Source: Symsagittifera roscoffensis (lineage: Eukaryota; Xenacoelomorpha; Acoela; Convolutidae). From it: a DNA stretch of 64,000 bases. The stretch's first letter is position 1, and every line of letters starts with the position of its first letter. The notes under the pieces are model-generated. The model was not told the DNA's origin, did not search any database, and saw nothing but the letters and a program-made list of their open reading frames with translations. The translations under genes and the position numbers were made by a program. Shown piece after piece: positions 33,989 through 44,400 of the stretch. Location: assembly GCF_963678635.1 (NCBI RefSeq), contig NC_087063.1, forward strand, positions 13,771,006 to 13,835,005, in the 5' to 3' direction.

Positions 33989-35323
33989 CTTTCGCAGTTA
34001 GAGTCATTCCCAGCTGAAAGTAAACAATTAGCAGCTGGAAAATATGTGAAAACGTCGAGCCGTATATCATCGTATTCGCCTTTTATCGGGCCGAACGGTT
34101 TAATTAGATCTACCGGCCGTATCCAACGTCTCTCTGCAACCGCATTCGAAACTCGCCATCCAATAACTTTGGATAGCCGCCATCGCCTAATCCGATTGTT
34201 TCTCCGTTTTTATCACATTAAGCACGAACATCAGTCAGTCGACTACCTTCGTTCCGTCATTCATCAGCAATTTGTTGTACTACGCTTAAGATCTGCACTA
34301 AGAGCTATTGAAACACATTGCGTGTGCTGTAGAAAGCGAAAAGCGAAAACCGTTACTCCAATGATGTCTGACCTTCCCGCGGAGCGTCTAGCTTACCGCC
34401 AGCCACCGTTCTCGAACTGCGGCGTCGATTATTTTGGACCATTTCATGTAACCATTCGTCGATCTTCCGAGAAACGCTGGGGTTTTCTATTTACTTGCTT
34501 AACGACTCGCGCAATTCACATTGAGTTAGTTCCATCCATGGACACAAGTTCATGCGTGATGGCTATCGAGCGCTTTATTTCTAGGCGAGGAACACCCTCA
34601 ATAATTTGGTCGGACAACGGAACAAACTTTGTAGGAGCCGAAAAAGAGCTTCTTCTGTGCATCAAAAATTGGAACACAGAAGCTCCACTGTCGCTCGTAC
34701 ACAAAGGCATTAAGTGGAAGTATAATCCGCCAAGTGCACCACATCAAGGTGGAGCATGGGAGCGAATGGTGCGCAGTTGTAAGCGTGTGTTTTATGCAAT
34801 CTTAGGGTCAAGAAAGTTGACTGACGAGATTTTGAACACAACCATGTGCCTAGTTGAAGGTTCACTAAACGCCCGTCCACTCAGTCCCGTTTCTGACGAC
34901 CCCGATAGTCTTGAGGCTTTGACGCCGAATCATTTCCTCTTAGGTCAGCACAGTCTAACGTTTCCGTATCTAAGGTCGAGTGAAAACTATTCTCACTCTA
35001 AGCGCTATGCCCGTGCGCAGTCGTACGCAAACGCAATTTGGCAGCGATGGTTAAGTGAGTACGTCCCTACACTCAATAAAAGAGTTAAGTGGCATGCTCC
35101 TCCCGAATACTCTTTGAAAACGGGAGATATGGTGTGGTTAGTTGAATCCACTAGCCCTAGGGGCCACTACCAACTAGCACGCATAACGTCGCTAAACTAC
35201 GGCAAAGACAACACCGCCCGTTCCGCAAACCTAAGGACCGTTTCCGGAAACTACACTCGGCCGCTCTTTAAGCTCGTTCCGGTTCTCGCTCCTTCGGGCG
35301 TGGAGGATGTTAATGCTACATAG
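33989..35323 (+). pseudogene. pol: Integrase of the Bel/Pao element; stop codon lies in the 3' LTR
   Basis: Open from just after the TAA at 33,986; the first Met is at 34,046. A His-His-Cys-Cys zinc-binding region (HIKHEH ... HCVCC, near 34,210-34,330) precedes the catalytic core with Asp128 (CGVDYFGPF), Asp190 (WSDNGTNF) and Glu239 (HQGGAWERM), counted from 34,046. The C-terminal domain (LKTGDMVWLVE) follows. The integrase part itself is uninterrupted. Its stop TAG at 35,321-35,323 lies 14-16 bases inside the 3' LTR, so the LTR start also encodes protein. Confidence 0.92.
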
Positions 35324-35766
35324 CATTAAAGTATGAAAGTATAGTATAAAGCCAGTATAGTTGCTTATCAATATCAGCTATATAGCTCAGCGTATACATA
35401 GTGCGTTCCGGGGAGTTCGGCGTGGGTTCGATTCTCACCTAAGTCGTTTCATTTGAGAATCCTATTTGAGCCGAACCTGACAGAACATAAAATGCTAATA
35501 TTTTAATCGGTTCAAAATTGGTTTGCAATTGAGTTTCTGTTAATTAAACTGCGTGAACTAAGTATGAACTCATGATGAAAAAACACATAAATCACACAAA
35601 TCAGGGCATGAACAAGCCCACTTTTTAACTTGATACGTGTAATGTTGTTGCTAATTCCGTGCAATAAAAATTACTAAAATTCGCCGTTTATTGATTCTCT
35701 TGAATTAAACCGATTCTGTTTCCTGTTTTTATAAGTTATAAAAAAATTATAAAAAAGGCCAGAATA
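35308..35766 (+). repeat. 3' LTR of the Bel/Pao element
   Basis: 459 bp, collinear with 26,595-27,052. Differences include ctacatag for ctacgtag, agttcgg for agatcgg, and catgatg for cattgtg. Confidence 0.9.
35377..35444 (+). promoter_or_regulatory. tRNA-like segment in the 3' LTR
   Basis: Second copy of the segment at 26,664-26,731. The A and B boxes and the T arm are unchanged; one substitution falls between them. Confidence 0.6.
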
Positions 35767-35771
35767 GTTGT
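35767..35771. repeat. Target site duplication of the Bel/Pao element (3')
   Basis: gttgt, matching 26,590-26,594. Confidence 0.85.
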
Positions 35772-37050
35772 CACAATGCAATGAAATTTGGCGTGGTGAA
35801 CGAATCGACAGTTCTGAACAGATTTGTTCTTCATACTTTACAGCGTAACATCCGCATTTAGCCGTAATAACACGTAAAACAAATGTAAAACTCGTTATTT
35901 TGGGAAGGGGGGAACTGGAAAAGAGCCAAAAATGGCTGGTTAAAAAAATCGAAATTTGTCTGAAGAAAAACCACCCCGAGCACAAATAATCCATTAAACT
36001 CGTTGCGAAAATCGTAACTAAAAAATTTCTCAAATAAAGTTCGAATTAGCGTGGAAATGGAAAAGAGACAAGTTCTTTATGCGGACAAGACTTCGCCCTC
36101 GTGCAAAAATCAGTTTTAGACGAGCTCAGTGCCTATTTAAAATAAAAATGATTACATTGTTTTCAAACTTCCAACTTAAAATAGATGTTCTTGAAAAATT
36201 GGGACTTCTCCCGCACAAAAATCTAAAATTAGTTTTCGCGCCATTTTTAAGAAAAACCTGTTTTCTGAAAAATAAAAATGTTTTTAAAAGACACGTTTAT
36301 TTGAAGTCAGTGCTTTGCAACCGTTTTCTAGAAATCCATCAAAAAACAGTTAAGCATTTTTTAATTGTATACACAAATGGGGCTCTTTTTCAGTTCCCCC
36401 CTTTCAAAATACCGAGTTTGATGTTTGTTTTACGTGTTAAAACGGCTAAATGAGTGGTGTTACGCTGTAAAGTATGAGGAACAAATCTGTTCAGAATTGT
36501 CGATTTTTTCACCACGCCAAACTTCATTACATTGTGACAACGTTAAATAAATTTTTCAAAATTGAATTTAAAAGAGGGGGAAACTGGAAAAGAGCCACAA
36601 ATGGTTTTTGTAAGAAAAAAAAATATGTGAATAATTTTCCTTTGTTTTAATTTTAAGAATTCAAATTCTTTGCGGCATTTGCTTTGCATCGCCCGTCGAA
36701 CTAATATTTCTAGCTCTTTTCCACCTTCAAAACTCAATTTTAAAAAACTACGTTACAGTTGTCATAGTGCAATGAAACTTGGCATGCCTAACCATTTAAG
36801 GCCCCGAACTAACAAACTTTCACAACATTTTTACATCCAAGTTGCCGTGTGAACAACCTGTCGAAAAAATTATTTTGTAAATTTATGAGGTAGATAAAAA
36901 CTGGAAAAGAGCCCCAACTAACAATTCTTTACAGATTTGTTCTTCATTCTTTTCAAGGTATCATCACGCGTTTAGCCAATAACATGTAAAACATCGGCTA
37001 TAAAAACAGAAAAATTGAAAGGTGGGTGGAGTGAAAAAGAGCAATTTTTT
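35772..37050. repeat. Inverted-repeat family marked by ctggaaaagagcc (right cluster)
   Basis: Copies of the word lie at 35,915-35,927 (+), 36,381-36,395 (-), 36,583-36,596 (+), 36,712-36,724 (-), 36,901-36,912 (+) and, weaker, at 37,031-37,042. Between them lie inverted copies of the block seen at 26,270-26,395. No protein is evident. Confidence 0.65.
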
Positions 37051-37668
37051 GAAATTTTTTTCAATTGAATATAAAATTTAATGCCTAGAGATTTTAATTT
37101 ACGTTAATAAATAGTAATTAGAAACTTCTTGCTTGATTCAAAGGAAGAATGGGTTACTGTTCCCAAATATAATGCATGAATTCAATTGAACGACTAGCCA
37201 GTGGGTACATATTTAAAATTTTTAGCAAAAAAAATTTCCCAATGTACTAAAATTTCACTCATGTGATCTTCTGTGGCCTCCTGAAACTCAGGAAAGATCA
37301 CATGTAGCCAAAAAAAAACAGTGCCGAAACTAACTTTCTAAAAAATTTGAGTCAAAACAGTCGTTTGTTTTGAGCACTCTTAGACAAGCTAACAAGAACC
37401 CCCCTTCCGCCACTCTCAACCAAGTTTTAAAGAGTATTCCCTCATTATTGGTTTCGAATACAAGGGGGACTAATAGAAAATAAACTAAAATAAAAGTAGC
37501 AAAAAGGGAATTTTTTGATCCTTTGGGTGCTGAAAAGTTGAATGCGCGCCAAACAAACCCTCCCCGTCTGTGGAAATTGTGGTAAAATTTTTGGCCTCGT
37601 TTGTTCACGATTAAACCGTGCAGAATATTTTTTCATCTGTCCATAGATCAATAATCACCATATCCAAT
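37051..37668. other. No gene seen
   Basis: AT-rich, except for a perfect 11-bp inverted repeat (catgtgatctt 37,260-37,270 / aagatcacatg 37,294-37,304). It presumably belongs to the upstream region of the thioesterase gene. The 8-bp target duplication of the next element is at 37,661-37,668. Confidence 0.5.
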
Positions 37669-38004
37669 CAGGGGCGGGTCTAGGATTTTCTCAAGGGGGC
37701 GGATTTTCAAAAACAAAAATTTAGGTCTAGTCTACTTAATTGATTTTCTGAGCTCTCCCAAATCACTATAAAGACCCCATTTTGAACAAATTTTTTGGAT
37801 CGCAGGCAAAAAAAACAGGCCACCCCTCAAAATTAGTAAATTAGAAGGCGTCTTTAGAAAAATTTATGGTCAGTCAGCCAAAAAGCGAAATCTCAAAATA
37901 GTACAAAGGGGGACCCTTTGGGTCGGCAGGGGGTCGAATCCCTGAGGAAAAAAGCGTCCACCCCGCACCCCTCCCCCTCCGCCCTTCCCCTATATCCGCT
38001 GGTG
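37669..38004 (+). mobile_element. 336-bp hAT-like non-autonomous DNA transposon
   Basis: It starts caggggcgggtctaggattt and its right end, read inverted, starts caccagcggatata, giving imperfect terminal inverted repeats that share the CA..GCGG(A/G)T core. Flanking 8-bp sequences are tatccaat (37,661-37,668) and tatccatt (38,005-38,012), a 7/8 match. An 8-bp duplication and CAG-type ends fit the hAT superfamily. There is no coding capacity. A related fragment lies at 4,765-4,994. Confidence 0.65.
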
Positions 38005-38144
38005 TATCCATTTATATTTGGTAGAGTTACGTTATTTAGGCACTATACGAGCTCAGAGCACTAACAGAAACAGTTTCTTTAAATCAACTCCATTTATTTT
38101 ACAAAAGAGTTGCACAGCTGTATTATAGCACTTTCTTGTTTGCC

Positions 38145-38462
38145 ATGAAGCTTCAATCTTCTTTGCTGATTTTATTTTTTGTCAACTTTACCCGATCATA
38201 CTCAGTCGGAGGGCAAAAACGTGAACAGGTTAAACGCTACTCGGCAACTGGAGCAAGGACAGTGGTTTTCATGCACGGGCTAACTGGCAATGCCGAGAAA
38301 GGATCCACCGCCTTATTTCAGTGGATCAGAACTGACTTCCCAGGTGTGAAAACATATGCACTCACGGCGTTCGAGGATAGAAACAGCGTGATAAACCTGA
38401 AGACGCAAGTTCAGGGCTTATCTAAAGAGCTGATGCAGTTCGTCCACCAAACAGGTGCTAAC
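38145..38462 (+). CDS. Thioesterase exon 1
   Basis: 106 codons: signal peptide, then RTVVFMHGLTGN and the following alpha/beta hydrolase strand. It ends at the donor aac|gtgagt, phase 0. A TTG-started extension to 38,136 is not needed. Confidence 0.88.
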
Positions 38463-41400
38463 GTGAGTTTCCTCGAATCATTTAGGGGCGCAGCGTGTTA
38501 CAATTGTTTTCAGTTGCGTAATGCAAAATTTTTTAGTTGTCTTTATAAAACCTGAATTATCGCTTTAAACAACAACAACGCTGAGCAGTGTCAATCTTGG
38601 ACAAATTGGTACAAGTTTTCGTTTTGTTTTTTTTTTCCCACTTCAAGTAGACTCCCAGTGGTCCGAACGAGCACCAAGCTACCATCAAAAAAGTTGATCA
38701 ATTTTTTGATTCCCAATGCTCACCATTTTAATGCGGATCCAAAAATGTCAGTTTAACTTATATGCACAATTTTTCTATGTGACTGAACGCCTTCTCGGTT
38801 AAACGGAATGACAAATTGTCATTTCTGTGTGACCAGCGAGAAATTTAACTGTTCAATGCGAACACGTTGCTAAAAGTGGTAGTTTTCTACAATTGCACGT
38901 AGATTGAAAAAATTAGAGCAGATGGTTAAAGCTGGCATGTTCAGACCCAAAACAAAATTTGTTCTTGATTTTGTGTTTAATTTTGTCCACTGAAACTAAT
39001 CAAAATTTATGCATATAGGCAGATATTGTAAATTGCAGCGAACTTTTCTGCTTTTGCAAAAATTCCTCTTGCGATACTTGTTGCCCGATGAGCTTCCAAA
39101 TTGTGTTAAATCGAAAAAACGCGTAATATCCATTTACGTGGACAAAACAAGTTAAATTTTGATCTTGCATCACAGGAACCATATCTGAATAATTGAAAAA
39201 TTTAAATCTCAATTATTCACAAACTTTGCCTAATTCTTCAATCATCCCATCCAATCGCGAAATTAACTTATGTTGTTAATTTCCCTAAAAGAAAATGAAC
39301 TTTAATAACAAATAACTACAAAAATAGGCCAAGTAAATTATTCGTTTTTGATGTTTTAAAAAACTCTACAAACTCAAGTAAATCTAGTTTTATTTTAGTT
39401 GTCAAATGGCCTAAGAGTTTCTAAGAGTTTCACCATTTTAGTAGTATCTTGTTGTCTCAAACAGTTCTAGAAACAAGCAGCTGTTTTCAAGACAAAACAA
39501 TCCGCGAACAGCTAATACGCAATTCGGTAACAAATTACTACAAAAACGCGTTAAAAAACTCGTTGGTTTTTGATATTTTATTAAAACTCTATAAGCTCAA
39601 GTAACATTAGCTATACTTTAGTTGCCAATTGATCTAAGTGTTTCGCCTAGTTTATCTTGCTGTCTCAAACAGTTTTAGAAATAAGCAGCTGTTTTCAACA
39701 CGAAACAAACAATAGAAGAAGCGGAGTTTCGTGTATTAACAAAATATATGGAAGAAAAAATTTTGAAAAGGATATTATTGAAGTCTTGTATTGTTCGGAT
39801 CTGCAATATCATCAATCAGTAAATATGGAAATTTCCATAGAAAATGCATAATTGTAAATTTGAAAAATCTCTTTTCCAAAAACCAGTATAATTGATGATT
39901 TCATAATGTTTATCTAAACTTGTAACATTCTTGGTGTACTGTAACACAATCATGGTTCCTTTAACTGTCAGGTTAATTAATTTGAGAATGTTTTGACAAA
40001 ATTTCATATTATTTTTTTTATTTTGATAGCTCCGGAAAAATTATAAATTATATGATAGATACTCTCGAACAATTATCTCAAAAACAAAATATTACGCCGA
40101 ATTGTTTTGTTTTACAATAAAAACAGTTCAGCGCTGATATTTGAGTCTTAAGGGGAGTTAGTTAAGTAGTAATAGAAATGCTAATCTAAAATAAAAACTA
40201 TTTTTTAACTGTTCATTTAAAATTCGAGAGGATTATTTTCTCTTCTAAATTCGTTTACACCTTAAGATAGGAATGCCGTTTCAACTTATTATTTGATTCA
40301 GATTTCAACTGAACAATTTAAAATAAAACTTCAAAAGGCATATGCAAATTTTTAAAATTCAAATTCTAAACGGATTTTTCTTAAACAATTTTAATAATTT
40401 TGGAAAAAGGCAAAGAATTTTAATCAAGTTTAAAGGGAACTTTATATTTATCCAGAACGCTAGTCAGGTGGAATGTGCCTATTGTTTTAGCCTTGAAAAC
40501 AGATTAAACACCCACTGCTTTGAAAATTAAAGTAAATAAGGCAAGTGGAAATATCATGAGTTTCCCCAGTTAAACTATGTATTGAACTTTTTATCTTAAA
40601 AAAGAAATAAAACGGAAATGTCTGTCTCCTGGTCAAAAGGAGGATAAGAGTTTTAAAAAGGACTGAAGTCTAATTGCAGGTGCAGGGAAAACCAAACTAA
40701 ATTTGTTTTGAATGAGCCTGCCTGCATTTTTAGTGACTCTGTTTTTTTGTTAAAGCAGATGGCTGAACTATTCAAATTTCTTTCTTATTTTTTTCTCTAA
40801 AGAAAAAAAAATAAATTTTCTCTATCGTATTTTTCTTTTAGAGTCACCTAATAAGTCAGAACTTTCAGTAAACTGTTTTTAAAGTTAAATAACTTAATTC
40901 AAATGGACACTGAAAGCAACCACTCTTGAGTCGGACACATTCTTCCAACTGACACCGGACATTGGTCCTTGTAACCGTTTATCGACGAGCAGCGGACACT
41001 AATTTCTTTCCATCTTCTCTCCACTAATTGCCAGCAAATATTTTGAGAGAGAAAAGAATTAAGTTATTAAATTAGAACTCCCCTTCCATTGGTAAAGTTG
41101 ACAGTAGATGAACAGTTACGCATAACATTAAAACATTTCTATAAAATCATTCCTTTTCATTTATCTGTTTATTTAAAGTGTGTTTTAACTCTAGGACCAA
41201 ATCGACTGTGATTTATGATATAAACAGATCCGAGACTTATAATTTTAGTTACCAATTGAAACAAAAAGATCTATCAACGACCCATTGTTTTACTAAAATA
41301 TGGCCAACTAGCTTGCTTGAATTCCATTCAAAATAGGTTTGAGAGCGCAATAGGTTTCCACGCATAAAAAATGCGCAATTTGCTTTGAACATCTTTTAAT

Positions 41401-44400
41401 AAACTTCAAAGCGCATGTAAATTATTCCAGATCGGTAGACTTTCGGCAATTTTTATAGGCTCCACAATGTGTCGAAAAGGTTGCAGCTGATATACCTTTT
41501 CATGTTTGGAACGATTTTATATCATCTTTGATATATAGAATTCTTTTGTTGAAAACTGCTACTTCGGTCGCCAAAAATTGTCTGAATGAAAAAAAAACAC
41601 CCTCGAAAGTGAACCATGCTAAGTGCCACCAAAGATTAGTTCACTACGACCTGCGTCAATAAAAACTTTAACGAGTCTCCCGGACTGTTGCATTTGTTGG
41701 CTTGTTTTTTTATTTGAATGTATTACCTATGCAAATCAATTTGTTCAATTGAATGTTTTGTTTTTCTTATTTGCATATTTCGTATTTTTCACTCATTGTG
41801 ATATCAAGTCCTAAAAAACTAATCTTTACGTCATAAGATCGCTTCTCAGGCTTATGTTTTAGATAGTAGCTTTCAAGTCCTCGATTTATGTCCAGACTGT
41901 CTCGGCTGTCATTTTTAAAGTTGCCCCGACATCATTTGCATACTGCACTGCAACTAAATTTTAGTACTGGGACTAGTTTTCAGACTATCAAGACCGAAAT
42001 AAATTGCACAGACTATGAGTTTTTGGTCGCAGATTCAAAATCGATGCGACGTTGAAAATCTGAAAATGAGTTCGACCAAGCCTCGACCAAACATAAATAT
42101 TCTTCTTTTTTTTTGAACGTCCTAGCAATAGATTAACTATTTGCAACTGATCAGAGTTGATGATTTCATTTAGGAGATTACGCTTATTGGCCACTCGCAA
42201 GGAGGTCTCATTAGTCGATTTCTTGTCGAGGAGCTCAACGACAAAGGACTAGTTCACACCCTCATATCTTTAGGCGCACCTCAGAGCGGCCAATATGGAG
42301 GTTAGGACTCATCTACCGTCCCTTATGAAATCAGCCATTTGTGGTTCACTTTACCTGATAAAAATCATTTTGATCCTTTAACTCAGCTTCTTAAAATCAA
42401 AAATAAACGCCATTCAATTAGTTTTTATCACTGGCGGAGGAAGATATGAGGCGAAATTAGAAAATACTCTGAGAAAAAAAAACCTTTTGGGTCAACTTTA
42501 CTGAGGATATTAACCTCGTTCTGAAATGGAAATTTCAGCCAAACAGTATGGAGTATTTTCAACTCAGTTTTATGCCGTTTTAATTAAATTGAATAGATCA
42601 GTTGAAAAAATTTTTCCTTTTTCCGTTAGGGGGAGGAGCAGGTCAAAAATGATTTGACAAGTACACAAACTCAATTGTACAACGAACTTTTTAAAACGAA
42701 TGTCTATCAGTTTTTCCACCTAATTTTCATCTGCTTTCAGCCGACTTCTTTGACAAGCAATTAGAGAATCTGTTGAATCTTATTCTCGACAGAAAACTAT
42801 ATGCTGTGCTTCTTAATCGGATTCTCGGAGGAGCCACTGGTCTGTTTGATGCCTTTTGCTCCAACGAAATTAGCATAAACGTTACAAGTAAGTAAATCAT
42901 ATCTTTTACTACCCGGGTTTAGGTGCTCGATTTATGTTTCGACTTTCTCGACCAAATTGCGATTTTTCGAGTTTCATGACTGTCTCGACCCATTTTTTTA
43001 AACGTTTTTTGTCCGACTCCGAATTAACGGAAGCTTAAGGCGACCGTTGCGACCAAAAGAAAGTGGATTGCAACGGCGCGACCTAAATAAATTACCGCGA
43101 CCAGGATTTGCTATTTACGTTTCGATCAACTCGACCAAAATTTGGTTTATTTCAAAAGTCTTGACCCAATCTCGATATACTTTAATTATCACGGCATGAG
43201 CTACCTATGTTTTGACTATGTTTGACCGAGGATTGCTTAAGCCATTTCTTTGACTTGCGATTCGCGCAAAAGCACTAACTTTTTCAACAAATTTTCAAAC
43301 AAAAATGTTTCTAGTTTCAGCTCCAAGATAAATGAGCAGGGTGTGTGCTTTTTATATGTTAACAGCAATTGACGACTGTTGTATATTTTGATGACGGAGT
43401 TTTTGATTTGATTATTTTCTAATTTTTTTTTACTTTTGTGGTGACAACTGTGTTGTTACTTCAAAACATTTGCATCTATTTTACTTCAAGACCCTGTTGG
43501 AACCTGATCTAAACTACATTTTATGATTGGATAAATTAGATATTTTACCAATGTAAAGTATTTAATATTAACCAATCATGATCCATCTAACTAACAATCC
43601 ACTTATTTGTAAGTGCTGAAATTACTTGTAATTTCAGCACCAGAGAGATTTGAATTTAACTTAGAAACTAGTTGAACTCTCCCGAGTACTTCAGCAGCCG
43701 CAATAAACCAGTATACCCTAGATCTATTGAGCCTAGCAGAGACTAGTTAAACAACCTGAGACTAGATAGTATAAGAGTAAGATTAGGATCGGTATTAGAC
43801 TAAGAAGTTGCACGAATCTATCCGGCCGAAAATAAGATAGCGTGACGAGCAGACGGTGTACCCTATCCGAAATTACTCTATGAGTTATACCCATCGGTCC
43901 TAACTCATCTGGTGCGACCATAAGTCTCGAACAAGACCTTAATAGCTTAGCATTAACCAATAATAGATTAGAATTTAGACAAAACATTTACAAAATGTTA
44001 TACGACAATAATTTAATCGAAATGTCTCTACGACTCAATAGATCAGAGCCAATATTCCGAACGATAACAGAACTACCCGGAATTGGAAGAAGACCTCGAA
44101 ACAGAGACGACATACGACAAAGCAGAAACTTACCATATAGTTATATGATAGTTCGGCAAAAGCCAGAACAAACTTTTGTATCTAGAATACTACTAGCAAT
44201 GAATTTAGATTTTCATTTGCAAACATAAAATTTTGAAGTCAATCTTCAAAATCATTTCAGGCGCTAAACAAAATTATTAATATACAATAACGATTGATAA
44301 AAAGATCTCAGATCGTTTTCCTAAATTCTGCAGTAATATACAAAACATGTTTGAAAAATATTTATTGAAAAATCAAAATAAAAATTAGTAGCATGACAAT

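Larger units (their letters stand above)
26595..35766 (+). mobile_element. Bel/Pao LTR retrotransposon, full length but coding-defective
   Basis: A 9,172-bp element with LTRs 26,595-27,052 and 35,308-35,766 (TG...CA in the first, TG...TA in the second) and a 5-bp target duplication. The LTRs differ at roughly 8-9 of 458 positions by eye, so the insertion is not brand new. Internal order is a leader, an extra ORF (28,169-28,816), gag, protease, RT with Tyr-Met-Asp-Asp, RNase H and a DDE integrase. That order and the protein types identify Bel/Pao. At least five frameshifts and two in-frame stops break gag-pol, so this copy cannot make its own proteins. It sits inside another repeat: the uninterrupted sequence is present at about 36,521-36,560. 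Confidence 0.93.

Noticed and set aside
39000-40530. Several 62-70-codon ORFs in thioesterase intron 1
   Set aside because: Short, on both strands, with background composition. They lie within a spliced intron of the gene model.
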